From Tepidibacter thalassicus DSM 15285 (GTDB lineage: Bacteria > Bacillota > Clostridia > Peptostreptococcales > Peptostreptococcaceae), in assembly GCF_900129915.1 (NCBI RefSeq), contig NZ_FQXH01000020.1, forward strand, positions 1 to 35,824: DNA of 35,824 bases, read 5' to 3'. The notes beneath the pieces are model-generated. The model did not search any database. It had not been told where the DNA came from and saw only the letters and a list, made by a program, of their open reading frames with translations. Below, one piece after another: positions 24,251-32,567 of this stretch. Numbering within the stretch: the stretch's first letter is position 1; every line of letters begins with the position of its first letter. A program made the position numbers and the translations under genes.

Positions 24251-25351
24251 ATGAAAAGAAGGTATAGAAGAGATTATATTATTTTAGAATCAAAAGATTC
24301 ATCTTTTAAATTAAAAGAAAAAACTTCACCTAAAGCATTTGCAAAAATAGAAATGAGAGATGATAGAGCAAATCTTATGCTTTATGTTGAAAATGTTAAA
24401 TACATTAGGGGAGGATATAGGGTAGTAATAGTAGAAGATGATTTAACTGTTAAAGATGTGGGTAGAGTATTAGTAGATGAAAGCGGAAAAGGTGAATTTA
24501 AAATTAGCTTTAATGAACAAAATTTAGATATTAAGGCAGTGGCATTGACTTATGAGAAAAAAATACCTCTAATTGGATTTAAAGGGAAAAAAGTTCAAGA
24601 TTATGAGAGTATAATATTTGCAGAAGAATACACAGCAGAAGAAAATGTAGAAGAAGAAAATATAGAAGATGATGTAGATGAATTGGAAATAGATGATGAT
24701 TTATATCAAGAAGATATTATAGAAGATAATTTAGATGAGCCTGATTTGGAGATAGAGGAAGAATTGCCAAGAAAAGAAGAAGAAGTAATTGTGCTAAATA
24801 TAGATAAAAAAGAGGAAAAAAAAAACGAAGAAAAAAAAGAAGAGGAATATTTAAAAGAAGAAAAAGAAGAAAAGATAAAAGTAGAAAATATACAAGAAGA
24901 CATATCGAGAAATTACAATTATAATAAAGAGAAGATGTATTTTGTTCCACGAAAACTCAAAAAGTTTTTAAAGAGATATAGAGAGATAAAACCATTTATT
25001 GAGGAAATAGAATATACTAGATGGTGGAAAATAGATATAAGTCCTATTAGTATGTGTGGATATGTCATGCCTTATTTAGGATATGTAAATTATATAAATT
25101 GTATTTTATATTCTGATATTACGTCTTTATCTTATAAATACAGACACTATATATTTGGAATTAAATACGGTGAAGATGGAAAGAGAAAATATTATATATA
25201 CGGAATACCTGGGAAAAAAAATGAACAGCCAGATGAAGGGGATACAGGATTTTGCCATTTTGTTCCTTGTAGTAATAGAAGGGATGATTATGGATATTGG
25301 CTTTGCTTTATAGACTGTAAAAGCAGATTAATAGCAGTAGCTGAAGAATAA
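24251..25351 (+). CDS. Uncharacterised protein with acidic/KE-rich middle region
   Basis: 366 residues, not recognised. Three parts are visible. Residues ~1-125 are a compact, strand-rich domain beginning MKRRYRRDYIILESKD. About 126-232 is low-complexity, first very acidic (EENIEDDVDELEIDDD), then Glu/Lys-rich. About 233-366 is aromatic and Cys-containing (YTRWWKIDISPISMCGY, GFCHFVPCSNRRDDYGYW). There is no signal peptide or clear membrane span. It occupies the place where Bacillus has yabG (a sporulation protease) after ksgA, but is not YabG. A similar modular layout occurs in uncharacterised clostridial proteins, some linked to spores; that link is only a guess. ATG follows a GGGGGGG ribosome site and the gene has its own terminator. 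Confidence 0.75.
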   Translation: MKRRYRRDYIILESKDSSFKLKEKTSPKAFAKIEMRDDRANLMLYVENVKYIRGGYRVVIVEDDLTVKDVGRVLVDESGKGEFKISFNEQNLDIKAVALTYEKKIPLIGFKGKKVQDYESIIFAEEYTAEENVEEENIEDDVDELEIDDDLYQEDIIEDNLDEPDLEIEEELPRKEEEVIVLNIDKKEEKKNEEKKEEEYLKEEKEEKIKVENIQEDISRNYNYNKEKMYFVPRKLKKFLKRYREIKPFIEEIEYTRWWKIDISPISMCGYVMPYLGYVNYINCILYSDITSLSYKYRHYIFGIKYGEDGKRKYYIYGIPGKKNEQPDEGDTGFCHFVPCSNRRDDYGYWLCFIDCKSRLIAVAEE

Positions 25352-25358
25352 AATTTTT

Positions 25359-25391
25359 AAACCTCATATTATTATAATATGGGGTTTTTGT
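25359..25391 (+). terminator. Terminator after the acidic-linker protein
   Basis: AAACCTCATATT (25359-25370) pairs with AATATGGGGTTT (25376-25387), one T-G pair, followed by T-rich sequence. Confidence 0.85.
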
Positions 25392-25444
25392 TTTTTAGAA
25401 TTGTAGAAAGAGTGGTATAATAATTTAAATGAAAATTAATAGGT

Positions 25445-25703
25445 AATTGCAAAACTCATTAAATTAAAAAGTTTTTAAAAGAAATATAAAAGAATGTTCA
25501 TTTCAGATAACTTTTGAAAAAACTAAACTTTATGTAATGAAAAATCCTAAACCTTCAAAACTCACTTCGTTCAAACATTGAAGGTTTTTAACAAATTTTT
25601 CATTACATTTCAGTAAGTTTTTTTACAAAAGTTATCATAGGCATTCACTTATCTTTATATATTTCTTTTTTAGAAAAATAATGGATTTAGGGGTTTTGTA
25701 ATT
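25445..25703 (+). repeat. Long palindromic repeat, copy 1
   Basis: A ~259-base element whose two halves are imperfect inverted repeats. The ends are AATTGCAAAAC and GTTTTGTAATT. Inside these, AAAGAAATATA pairs with TATATTTCTTT, ATAACTTTTG with CAAAAGTTAT, TAATGAAAAAT with ATTTTTCATTA, and AACCTTCAA with TTGAAGGTT. The asymmetric centre contains ACTCACTTCGTTC. No open reading frame is present. An inverted, nearly identical copy lies at 28912-29141. It sits just upstream of the CDF gene and overlaps the region expected to hold its promoter. Confidence 0.9.
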
Positions 25704-25734
25704 GATTATAAAAATTAATTTATGGAGGAGATAT

Positions 25735-26646
25735 ATGGAAAGATATGATGAGTCTACAAATGTAACAATAAAATCAATAATTATAAATGTTATTTTATCA
25801 ATTATAAAGGTAATAGCAGGTATTGTAGGAAATTCAAGTGCTATGATTGCAGATGGTATTCATTCAGCATCTGATATTGTGACATCTTTGGGAGTGTTGA
25901 TTGGAAATTTTATATCTAAAAAACCTCATGATAAAGAGCATAACTACGGTCATGAAAGAGCAGAGACACTGATGGCTTTTGTTTTGTCATTAGTACTTAT
26001 TGTAGTTGGGTTTGAAATAGGGTTTAATTCTTTAAAGCTTTTATTTAATCTAGAAAAAGTAAAAACTCCAACGATTCTTCCTTTAATTATAGGTTTTGTA
26101 TCTATAATATTCAAAGAATATCAGTACTATATAACTATTAAAGTTGCAAATAAAATAAATTCACCTTCTTTAAAAGCTGATGCGTGGCATCATAGGTCTG
26201 ATTCACTTTCAACTGTAGGAGCTTTGATTGGTATTGCAGGATCTATGCTCGGATTTAAAATTTTAGACCCAATAGCGGGAACTTTGGTTTCTCTATTTGT
26301 ATTAAAAGTAGGATTAGATATTTTAAAAATATCTGCAAATGAATTGATGGATTATTCAATAGAGAAAGAAGATGAACAGAAGTTGATTAATTTAGCTCTT
26401 AATACAAATGGAGTTTATAATGTAAAAAGTTTAAAAAGCAGACGCCATGGCGCAATGGCATATGTAGATTTAATAATATGTGTAGATAGTGAAATTAGCG
26501 TATATGAAGGACATGAAATAGCACATAATGTAGAGGAGAAGATAATTAGAGAAATAGAAAAGATAAAAGGTGTAACTGTTCACGTAGAGCCTAGAAATAA
26601 TAACTGTAAAATATGTAAATCTAACAAAAAAAATATTGATTTTTAG
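25735..26646 (+). CDS. Cation diffusion facilitator (CDF) family metal transporter
   Basis: 303 residues from ATG 25735, which has GGAGGAG four bases upstream; the frame is open further upstream but without a ribosome site. About six membrane helices. Metal-binding sites are DGIHSASD (40-47, HxxxD-type site on helix 2) and DAWHHRSD (149-156, helix 5). A cytoplasmic C-terminal domain follows (VKSLKSRRHGAMAYVDL, ending CKICKSNKKN). CDF proteins export divalent cations such as Zn2+, Mn2+, Fe2+ or Co2+ in exchange for protons. The His/Asp site composition alone does not fix the metal. The Cys pair at the extreme C-terminus may bind metal. Confidence 0.92.
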   Translation: MERYDESTNVTIKSIIINVILSIIKVIAGIVGNSSAMIADGIHSASDIVTSLGVLIGNFISKKPHDKEHNYGHERAETLMAFVLSLVLIVVGFEIGFNSLKLLFNLEKVKTPTILPLIIGFVSIIFKEYQYYITIKVANKINSPSLKADAWHHRSDSLSTVGALIGIAGSMLGFKILDPIAGTLVSLFVLKVGLDILKISANELMDYSIEKEDEQKLINLALNTNGVYNVKSLKSRRHGAMAYVDLIICVDSEISVYEGHEIAHNVEEKIIREIEKIKGVTVHVEPRNNNCKICKSNKKNIDF

Positions 26647-26734
26647 CAGTAAATATTATAAATTAAAATCAGTAAGTTTCTTAAAAATAATTTTAAAGTT
26701 TACAAATGTGAAACAAGAGGAGATGAGAATATAA

Positions 26735-28195
26735 TTGAAAAGATTAAATCAAAATATGACTCCTTTATTTACTGCTCTAAAAGAGTATCATAGCAAAAAT
26801 GTGATACCTTTTGATGTTCCTGGACACAAGCATGGAGTTGGACTTTCTGAATTTAGAGATTTTGTTGGAAGTAGAGTTTTAGAAATAGATGTAAACTCTA
26901 TGAAATGTCTAGATAACCTATGCAATCCAATAGGAGTAATAAAAGATGCTCAAGAGCTTGCAGCTGATGCTTATTGGGCAGACCATGCGTATTTTATAGT
27001 AAATGGAACGACAGCTGCCGTTCAAGCTATGATTATGAGTGCGTGTGAACCGGGAGATAAAATAATAATTCCTAGAAATGCTCATAAATCAGCTACATCT
27101 GCGATAATACTAAGTGGGGCAATACCAGTCTATATACAGCCTGAAATAAATGAGGAATTGGGAATTGCCATGGGAGTTTCAGTAGAAGAAGTAGAAAGAG
27201 CAATAGGAAAACATCCTGACGCTAAAGCTATATTTTTAATAAACCCAACTTACTACGGTGTAGCTTCAGATTTAGCTTCTATAGTTAAAATAGCTCATAG
27301 AAATGGAATTTCTGTTTTAGTAGACGAAGCACATGGAGCTCATATGAACTTCCATGAAGACATTCCAGATAGTGCTATGAAGGTAGGAGCTGATATGGCA
27401 GCAGTTAGTATGCATAAAACAGGTGGTTCACTAACTCAAAGCTCAATTCTCCTTTTGAGAGATGGGATAATAGATCATAATCATGTTAAAACTACAATAA
27501 ATCTCACTCAATCCACATCAGCATCATACCTTTTAATGAGTTCTTTAGATGTAGCTAGAAAACAATTAGCTACAAAAGGAGAAGAAATACTAGATAATAT
27601 ATTGAATTTAACTAGAGAAGCTAGAAAAAAGATAAACGAAATAGAAGGATTATATGCTTTTTCTAAAGAACTTATAGGAACAAGTGGAGTTTATGATTTT
27701 GATGAAACAAAGTTAGGAGTAAATGTGAGAAAAATAGGTCTTACTGGATATGAAGTATACGATATATTAAGAGATGAATATAACATACAAATAGAACTTG
27801 CTGATATGTACAATATACTTGCAATAGTAAGTATTGGAGATACCAAGAAAAGCTTAGACGCACTAGTCGATGCATTAGCTGATATAGCTAAAAAATACAA
27901 AAGAGATGAAGAAATAAAACTCAAAAAGAGTATTCTTCAAAATCCTGATCTTATAGTATCTCCAAGAGATGCGTACTATTCAAGTAAACGTGTTGTTCCT
28001 TTAGATGAAGCTGTGGGAGAAATAAGTGGAGAATCAATAATGGTATATCCACCGGGAATACCATTAGTAGTTCCAGGAGAAAGAATAACAAAAGATATGG
28101 TAGAATATGTGAAGATTTTAAAAGAAGAAGAATGTCAACTTCAAGGAACTCAAGACCCTTATGTAGACTATATAAATGTATTGGGAAGTGCATAA
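26735..28195 (+). CDS. speA: Orn/Lys/Arg decarboxylase, probable arginine (or lysine) decarboxylase
   Basis: 486 residues, the short Bacillus SpeA/YaaO form without the N-terminal wing domain of enterobacterial enzymes. It is a PLP-dependent fold-type I enzyme: VPGHKHG (28-34), NGTTAAVQAM (90-99), VDEAHGAH (196-203) and the PLP-lysine motif SMHKTGGSLTQSS (Lys228). The C-terminal domain begins near PRDAYYSSKRVVPLDEAVG. It makes agmatine or another diamine for polyamine synthesis, or resists acid; exact substrate cannot be read from sequence. The TTG start at 26735 is 11 bases after GGAG. A later ATG (26756) is possible. It is convergent with the small PqqD operon, sharing a terminator. Confidence 0.88.
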   Translation: MKRLNQNMTPLFTALKEYHSKNVIPFDVPGHKHGVGLSEFRDFVGSRVLEIDVNSMKCLDNLCNPIGVIKDAQELAADAYWADHAYFIVNGTTAAVQAMIMSACEPGDKIIIPRNAHKSATSAIILSGAIPVYIQPEINEELGIAMGVSVEEVERAIGKHPDAKAIFLINPTYYGVASDLASIVKIAHRNGISVLVDEAHGAHMNFHEDIPDSAMKVGADMAAVSMHKTGGSLTQSSILLLRDGIIDHNHVKTTINLTQSTSASYLLMSSLDVARKQLATKGEEILDNILNLTREARKKINEIEGLYAFSKELIGTSGVYDFDETKLGVNVRKIGLTGYEVYDILRDEYNIQIELADMYNILAIVSIGDTKKSLDALVDALADIAKKYKRDEEIKLKKSILQNPDLIVSPRDAYYSSKRVVPLDEAVGEISGESIMVYPPGIPLVVPGERITKDMVEYVKILKEEECQLQGTQDPYVDYINVLGSA

Positions 28196-28241
28196 AAAAA
28201 GGAGAAGAGTTATGCTTTATAGTATACTCTTTCTCCTTTTT
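28195..28241. terminator. Bidirectional terminator between the decarboxylase gene and the PqqD operon
   Basis: AAAAAAGGAGAAGAGT (28195-28210) pairs with ACTCTTTCTCCTTTTT (28226-28241) with one bulged T. It touches the stop codons of both convergent genes. Confidence 0.85.
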
Positions 28242-28545
28242 CTATTTTAGTAATTACCAACCTTTCATCGACCATATTTTGCATCAATGTAGATGCAAAT
28301 TTATCTATATTTTTTATATTTAAAACGCCTTTTATAGTTTTGATTTTTATAGATTTACATATATTTTTAACTTCGTAAAAAGATAGTTTTTTATTTTTTT
28401 CGAGGGATTTTAATACTTTATTTTTAGATTTCTTTAGAAGTTTCATTTGCCAATCATAAGGCAAATATTGAGCTCTTTTATATCCCCATAAAAATATAAA
28501 TGAAAAAGATATAGTGAATAAAATAGTACCGATTAGAAATTTCAT
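28210..28545 (-). CDS. Small membrane-anchored protein with possible winged-helix-like tail
   Basis: 111 residues, no recognised family. One N-terminal hydrophobic span (FLIGTILFTISFSFIFLWGY, about residues 3-22) is followed by a basic, helical domain. The C-terminal pattern, SFYEVKNICKSI..., FASTLMQNMVDERLVI then KGERVYYKA, looks like a small winged helix, with a recognition helix and a beta wing ending in a Tyr-rich strand. ATG 28545 is chosen because AGGTG lies six bases upstream; the GTG at 28554 is part of that site. It starts 9 bases after the stop codon of the PqqD-family gene and is surely co-transcribed with it. Confidence 0.68.
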   Translation of the reverse strand: MKFLIGTILFTISFSFIFLWGYKRAQYLPYDWQMKLLKKSKNKVLKSLEKNKKLSFYEVKNICKSIKIKTIKGVLNIKNIDKFASTLMQNMVDERLVITKIEKGERVYYKA

Positions 28546-28554
28546 AGAACACAC

Positions 28555-28881
28555 CTACTTTTTAAACGTTATAAAATCGTTATTATTTAGCATTTGAATG
28601 TATTTTGCAAGTCTTTCATATATAAAATCAGTATCATTTAAATGTTCTATTAATATATTTCCTATTTTTTCGATTGAATTTTTACCATTTATATTTTTCC
28701 ATACTAAAGAGCCTATTTCATCTAAATCGACAGTTGTTTTTTTAGGAGTATTAAATGCTTTTTGCATAAGTTTATCAACAAATCCATCTCTTTTTATAAT
28801 TATACTTATAAGACCATTTTCATTTTCTACCCATGTGTATTTTTCGTTTTTTACAGGTATAAAATCAAGTAAATTATTCAA
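28555..28881 (-). CDS. PqqD-family protein (RiPP recognition element-like)
   Basis: 108 residues. The C-terminal ~70 residues match the PqqD fold: TTVDLDEIGSLVWKNINGKN, then SIEKIGNILIEHLND and YERLAKYIQMLNNNDFI. This is a winged-helix domain that in PQQ and other RiPP pathways binds a peptide leader and presents it to a modifying enzyme. No radical-SAM enzyme, precursor peptide or transporter lies nearby, so it is an orphan; such stand-alone PqqD proteins are known in Clostridia and have no established role. It is first in a two-gene minus-strand unit. AGGAGG lies about ten bases before the ATG. The palindromic repeat copy 2 starts about 30 bases upstream. Confidence 0.85.
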   Translation of the reverse strand: MNNLLDFIPVKNEKYTWVENENGLISIIIKRDGFVDKLMQKAFNTPKKTTVDLDEIGSLVWKNINGKNSIEKIGNILIEHLNDTDFIYERLAKYIQMLNNNDFITFKK

Positions 28882-28911
28882 TATTTATTTCCTCCTTTAA
28901 TTAATATACCA

Positions 28912-29141
28912 TAAAAAAGAAATATACAAAGATAAGTGAATGACTCTGATAACTTTTGTAAAAAAACTTACTGAGATGTAATGAAAAATCTGTTAAAAAC
29001 CTTCAATGTTTGAACGAAGTGAGTTTTGAAGGTTTAGGATTTTTCATTAACATAAAGTTTAGTTTTTTCAAAAGTTATCTGGAATGAATGTTCTTTTATA
29101 TTTCTTTTTGAAGATTTTTTAATTTAATGAGTTTTATAATT
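28912..29141 (-). repeat. Long palindromic repeat, copy 2 (inverted relative to copy 1)
   Basis: The reverse complement of this stretch matches 25445-~25678 almost base for base, with roughly 10 differences by eye over the ~190-base core. The orientation-marking centre ACTCACTTCGTTC is included. The outermost ~25 bases of one arm are missing here: similarity stops at 28912, next to the PqqD gene. The element is again internally palindromic and non-coding. Confidence 0.9.
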
Positions 29142-29154
29142 GTTTCAAGAATTA

Positions 29155-29178
29155 TACCCCTAATAATTATTAGGGGTA
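29155..29178 (-). terminator. Terminator of the OPT transporter gene
   Basis: A perfect 24-base palindrome (TACCCCTAATAA and its complement) just after the OPT stop codon on the minus strand, followed by only a weak T-rich stretch. Confidence 0.65.
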
Positions 29179-29183
29179 CAATC

Positions 29184-31151
29184 TTATTCATCTATTTTAA
29201 CTTTTCTAATTACAGCAGTGTAATACAGAAGTACTGCCATAAGCATGAACATAACAAGTGATAAAGTACTTCCACCTATTTGTGCTATATTTCCTCCTAT
29301 AGCGATAATTTCAGAAAGTTTCTTTTCTCCAACTTTTATTACTGCAAATATAGCGAGAAGAACTCCCATTAAAGCATCTCCAGCAACCATACCAGATGAT
29401 AATAATACTCCAGATTCTCTTCTTATATCTCCTTCATGTCCAGAGAATTTTTTATCTACAATACCTCTTATAAATCCTCCTATAATAGCAGGAGTTGATA
29501 AGTGTATAGGTAAATATAAACCTACTGCAAATGGAAGAACAGGAAGCCCTATCATTTCAGCCATGGCACCAATACCCATACCTATAAATATTAAATTCCA
29601 AGGAAGACTTCCTGTCATAACTCCCTTAACAACCATAGACATAAGGTTAGCTTGAGGAGCTGGAAGATCTTGTGAACCTATTTGATAAGCTGAAGTTAAA
29701 AGCTTGATAACAAATCCTATAGCAATAGCAGCTGCTACAGTACCTATTATTTCACCAATTTGTTGTTTTTTAGGAGTAGCACCAAGCAAATGACCAGTTT
29801 TTAAATCTTGTGCCATATCTCCTGTAACTGCTGCAGCTATACAAACAATGACACCGACAGATAAAGCTGCAACCATTCCTGCTTCTCCAGCGTATCCAAC
29901 GCTTTTTAATATCAAACAAGTAGCTAAAAGAGTAGCTATTGTCATACCAGATACAGGGTTATTTGAAGTCATACCTGTCATTCTAGCAGCAACAGGTACA
30001 AAAAAGAATGAGAACACTATAGCAAGTGTGGCTCTTAAAATACCAAATTTAAGAGGTGGAACAAAAGCTATAAATACAAATATAATTGCAATCATTATAA
30101 ATACTATACCCATATTCATATCTGTATCAGTTCTAAGTGATGAATTGTTTTTTGAAGTTTTAGTTAAATTAGCAAATCCTAAAGAGAAAGATTTAATCAT
30201 AACAGGGAGTATTTTAATAAATCCCCAAATACCTCCAAATACAACTGCGCCAGCACCTATATATCTTATGTATGATGACCAAATATCCCAGTGATCCATT
30301 TGAGAAATTAAAACAGTTCCAGGATACAATGGAGCAGAAGCATTTGCACCTATTAATTTTATTAAAGGAATAAGTCCAATCCAACCAAGAACTGCACCAG
30401 CAAGCATTATAGCAGAAATTTTTGGACCCATTATAAATCCAAGTCCTAAAAGAGAAGGATAAGCGTCAATACCTACTACAGCACCGTCAAATCCAGGAAT
30501 AGTCCACTCTGGTTCTTCGTGCCAAAGTTGAAGTCCTTTCATTAAAAATGCGTAAACAGCTGAAATACCTCCACCTACAAATAGAAGTTTAGCGTTTTCC
30601 CCTCCGGATTCACCAGCTACTATTACCTCAGCACAAGCTGTACCATCTGGAAATGGTAGATTACCATGTTCTTCAACAGTTAAATATCTTCTAAGAGGAA
30701 GTAAAAAACAAATACCTAAAAGTCCTCCACATAGAGCCATGGCAGAAACTTCAATTAAGCTAACTTCCATTCCCCAAACTATTAAAGCAGGAATTGTAAA
30801 AATAACACCAGCTGCTAAAGATTCTCCAGCAGAACCTATAGTTTGACACATGTTATTTTCAAGAACATTACCTCTTTGTAAAACTCCCCTTAGTATTGCC
30901 ATGGAAGCAACTGCCGCAGGAACAGAAGCACCTACAGTTTGACCAAGTCTTAAACCCAAGTATGCATTTGCAGCACCAAATACAATAGATAAAACAATAC
31001 CTATAATAATTGAAGTTAAGGTAAGTTCGGGCAGTACAGTAGATGCACTTATGTACGGTTTATATTCCGTTCCAGGTATTTTTTGATAGGCTCCTGGATC
31101 AAGCCCCTTTCTTTTTTTAGATTCGGCTAAATTTGTCGCTGATTGAGCCAT
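29184..31151 (-). CDS. OPT-family oligopeptide transporter
   Basis: 655 residues with about 15 hydrophobic spans. Family hallmarks are LTLTSIIIGIVLSIVFGAANAYLGLRLGQTVGASVPAAV near the N-terminus, GNVLENNMCQTIGSAGESLAAG, LPFPDGTACAEVI, and the C-terminal GMVAGDALMGVLLAI. OPT/YSL transporters import short peptides or metal-chelate complexes by proton symport. In a peptide- and amino-acid-fermenting clostridium, peptide uptake is the likely job. The gene is monocistronic. The ATG is preceded by AAAGGGGG. Divergent from the unknown membrane-anchored protein at 31478. Confidence 0.93.
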   Translation of the reverse strand: MAQSATNLAESKKRKGLDPGAYQKIPGTEYKPYISASTVLPELTLTSIIIGIVLSIVFGAANAYLGLRLGQTVGASVPAAVASMAILRGVLQRGNVLENNMCQTIGSAGESLAAGVIFTIPALIVWGMEVSLIEVSAMALCGGLLGICFLLPLRRYLTVEEHGNLPFPDGTACAEVIVAGESGGENAKLLFVGGGISAVYAFLMKGLQLWHEEPEWTIPGFDGAVVGIDAYPSLLGLGFIMGPKISAIMLAGAVLGWIGLIPLIKLIGANASAPLYPGTVLISQMDHWDIWSSYIRYIGAGAVVFGGIWGFIKILPVMIKSFSLGFANLTKTSKNNSSLRTDTDMNMGIVFIMIAIIFVFIAFVPPLKFGILRATLAIVFSFFFVPVAARMTGMTSNNPVSGMTIATLLATCLILKSVGYAGEAGMVAALSVGVIVCIAAAVTGDMAQDLKTGHLLGATPKKQQIGEIIGTVAAAIAIGFVIKLLTSAYQIGSQDLPAPQANLMSMVVKGVMTGSLPWNLIFIGMGIGAMAEMIGLPVLPFAVGLYLPIHLSTPAIIGGFIRGIVDKKFSGHEGDIRRESGVLLSSGMVAGDALMGVLLAIFAVIKVGEKKLSEIIAIGGNIAQIGGSTLSLVMFMLMAVLLYYTAVIRKVKIDE

Positions 31152-31477
31152 AAAAATCCCCCTTTCGAAAAATGCAAACTATATAAAGTAATTTAATTAT
31201 ACATAAAAATTTTTTTTATAGCCATATAATACTGTATATTCATAAGATTGTGAATATTTAAAAAATAAATATTTGACAAAAAAAAGAAATTTTGCAAAAA
31301 ACAAAAATCATATACAATTAATTACATGTCGTAAAAAGGACAAAAATTAAGATAAAAGCAAAAAAATTGAAGTATACAAAATTGATATGTTAACGTTTGC
31401 TAAAAATATTAAGAAAATTTAACATTTTTAAATTGAAATTCATCTGTGATATAATTTAGAACAAAGAGGTGATGATT
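31152..31477. promoter_or_regulatory. Divergent intergenic region between the OPT gene and the 31478 gene
   Basis: This 326-base gap is extremely AT-rich. Visible features are an inverted repeat ATATTCA-N8-TGAATAT (31236-31257), a minus-strand TATAAT (31201-31196) that could serve OPT, and a plus-strand TATAAT (31450-31455) close before the 31478 gene. Neither -10 has a convincing -35. A TTGACA at about 31274 lacks a -10 at normal spacing. No coding potential was seen. Confidence 0.4.
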
Positions 31478-32536
31478 ATGGATAAAAAAGTTATCAAATC
31501 ACTTATGGTAATTGGACTGTTGATTTTTATAATAAGCTTTTTTATAACGAGTTTTACGACAAAGGAATCGGATAAAGCAGAGGAAACTATAAGTACAAAT
31601 ACAAAAAAAATTTCATTAATCGATGAACTTAAAAGACAAGGAAATATACAAATATCTAATGAAAATCTAAAATACATAACTGTAGAAGATGAATTTTTGG
31701 ATAATTTTAAGTATTATTTGCGAAAAGCTGAAAAATTAGATAAAAACGTAGATTTTAAATGTAAATTCAAAGGGAGAGCAAAAGATATAGAATTTTTTAC
31801 AGATTTTAATTACTTAAAAATAAGTCAAAACAAGAGGAGTGAGTACTATAAATTTCCTTCTAATGATAAAAAAAATATAGAAAAATTATTCGATAAAGAG
31901 ATATATACAGCATTTGATGCCGTTAAAAATTATGAAAATTGGAATACTGTAGTAGTAGAGTACAGTGGCAAGAAGAAAGAAATAAGCGATTTAAAGAAAT
32001 TTAATGAACAAATAAATAAAAAAAGAAAAATAAGTCAGTATCAAGCAACTAAAATAGCAGATGAAGCAGAAGAAAATTTTTATATAACAGTTAAAACTGA
32101 TAATTACGAATTTTATATTCAGACAATAGGAAGAAATGCAATTGGGGTGTACTACAAAGATTATAAATCTTACTATGAAATAGATAGAGATTTTTACAAC
32201 TATTTATGCGATATATGTTTTGTAGCAAAGAAAAAAAATAAAGAAAAATCGGAGTATGATTGGGTAGAAAATATACAAGTAAAAGATATTGTAAACAATA
32301 TAGAGGAAACTTTTGAAAAAGAACAAAAAGACGACATATTAAATTCCCTATTTAATGACGATATCAAGGAAGTAAAATTTGATAAATACGAAGTAAAAAG
32401 ATACATATTGAGATTAAATGGAAAAGGCAATAGTGAAGAAATTGTAATCTATGAGAACTATGTAAAAAAGGGTGGTAAATACTACAAAATAAAAAATGCA
32501 GATTTAATAATAGATTCATTCTTAAATGTACCTTAA
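31478..32536 (+). CDS. Uncharacterised membrane-anchored extracytoplasmic protein
   Basis: 352 residues, not recognised. An N-terminal hydrophobic segment (MVIGLLIFIISFFITSFTT, about residues 9-27) without lipobox Cys suggests a signal anchor. The remainder is hydrophilic, rich in Lys, Glu, Asp, Asn and Tyr, and would face outside. Visible stretches include YYLRKAEKLDKNVDF and VEYSGKKKEISDLKKF. No repeats or catalytic motif were identified. ATG 31478 is chosen because AGAGGTG lies seven bases upstream; earlier in-frame starts overlap that site. It is convergent with murC and shares a terminator with it. Confidence 0.75.
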   Translation: MDKKVIKSLMVIGLLIFIISFFITSFTTKESDKAEETISTNTKKISLIDELKRQGNIQISNENLKYITVEDEFLDNFKYYLRKAEKLDKNVDFKCKFKGRAKDIEFFTDFNYLKISQNKRSEYYKFPSNDKKNIEKLFDKEIYTAFDAVKNYENWNTVVVEYSGKKKEISDLKKFNEQINKKRKISQYQATKIADEAEENFYITVKTDNYEFYIQTIGRNAIGVYYKDYKSYYEIDRDFYNYLCDICFVAKKKNKEKSEYDWVENIQVKDIVNNIEETFEKEQKDDILNSLFNDDIKEVKFDKYEVKRYILRLNGKGNSEEIVIYENYVKKGGKYYKIKNADLIIDSFLNVP

Positions 32537-32539
32537 TAA

Positions 32540-32567
32540 AAATGAGGCATAAATTTATGCCTCATTT
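32540..32567. terminator. Bidirectional terminator between the 31478 gene and murC
   Basis: Perfect 28-base palindrome (AAATGAGGCATAAA and its complement), lying over the murC stop codon (32555-32557). Confidence 0.85.

Noticed and set aside
25445..29141. The palindromic copies as CRISPR repeats or as IS ends around an internal transposase
   Set aside because: There are only two copies in inverted orientation, with no regular spacers and no transposase or integrase gene between them.
29245..30294. Two plus-strand ORFs of 136 and 148 codons opposite the OPT gene
   Set aside because: They are antisense to a clear 655-residue transporter and are rich in Pro, Ile and Ala as expected from its complementary codons.
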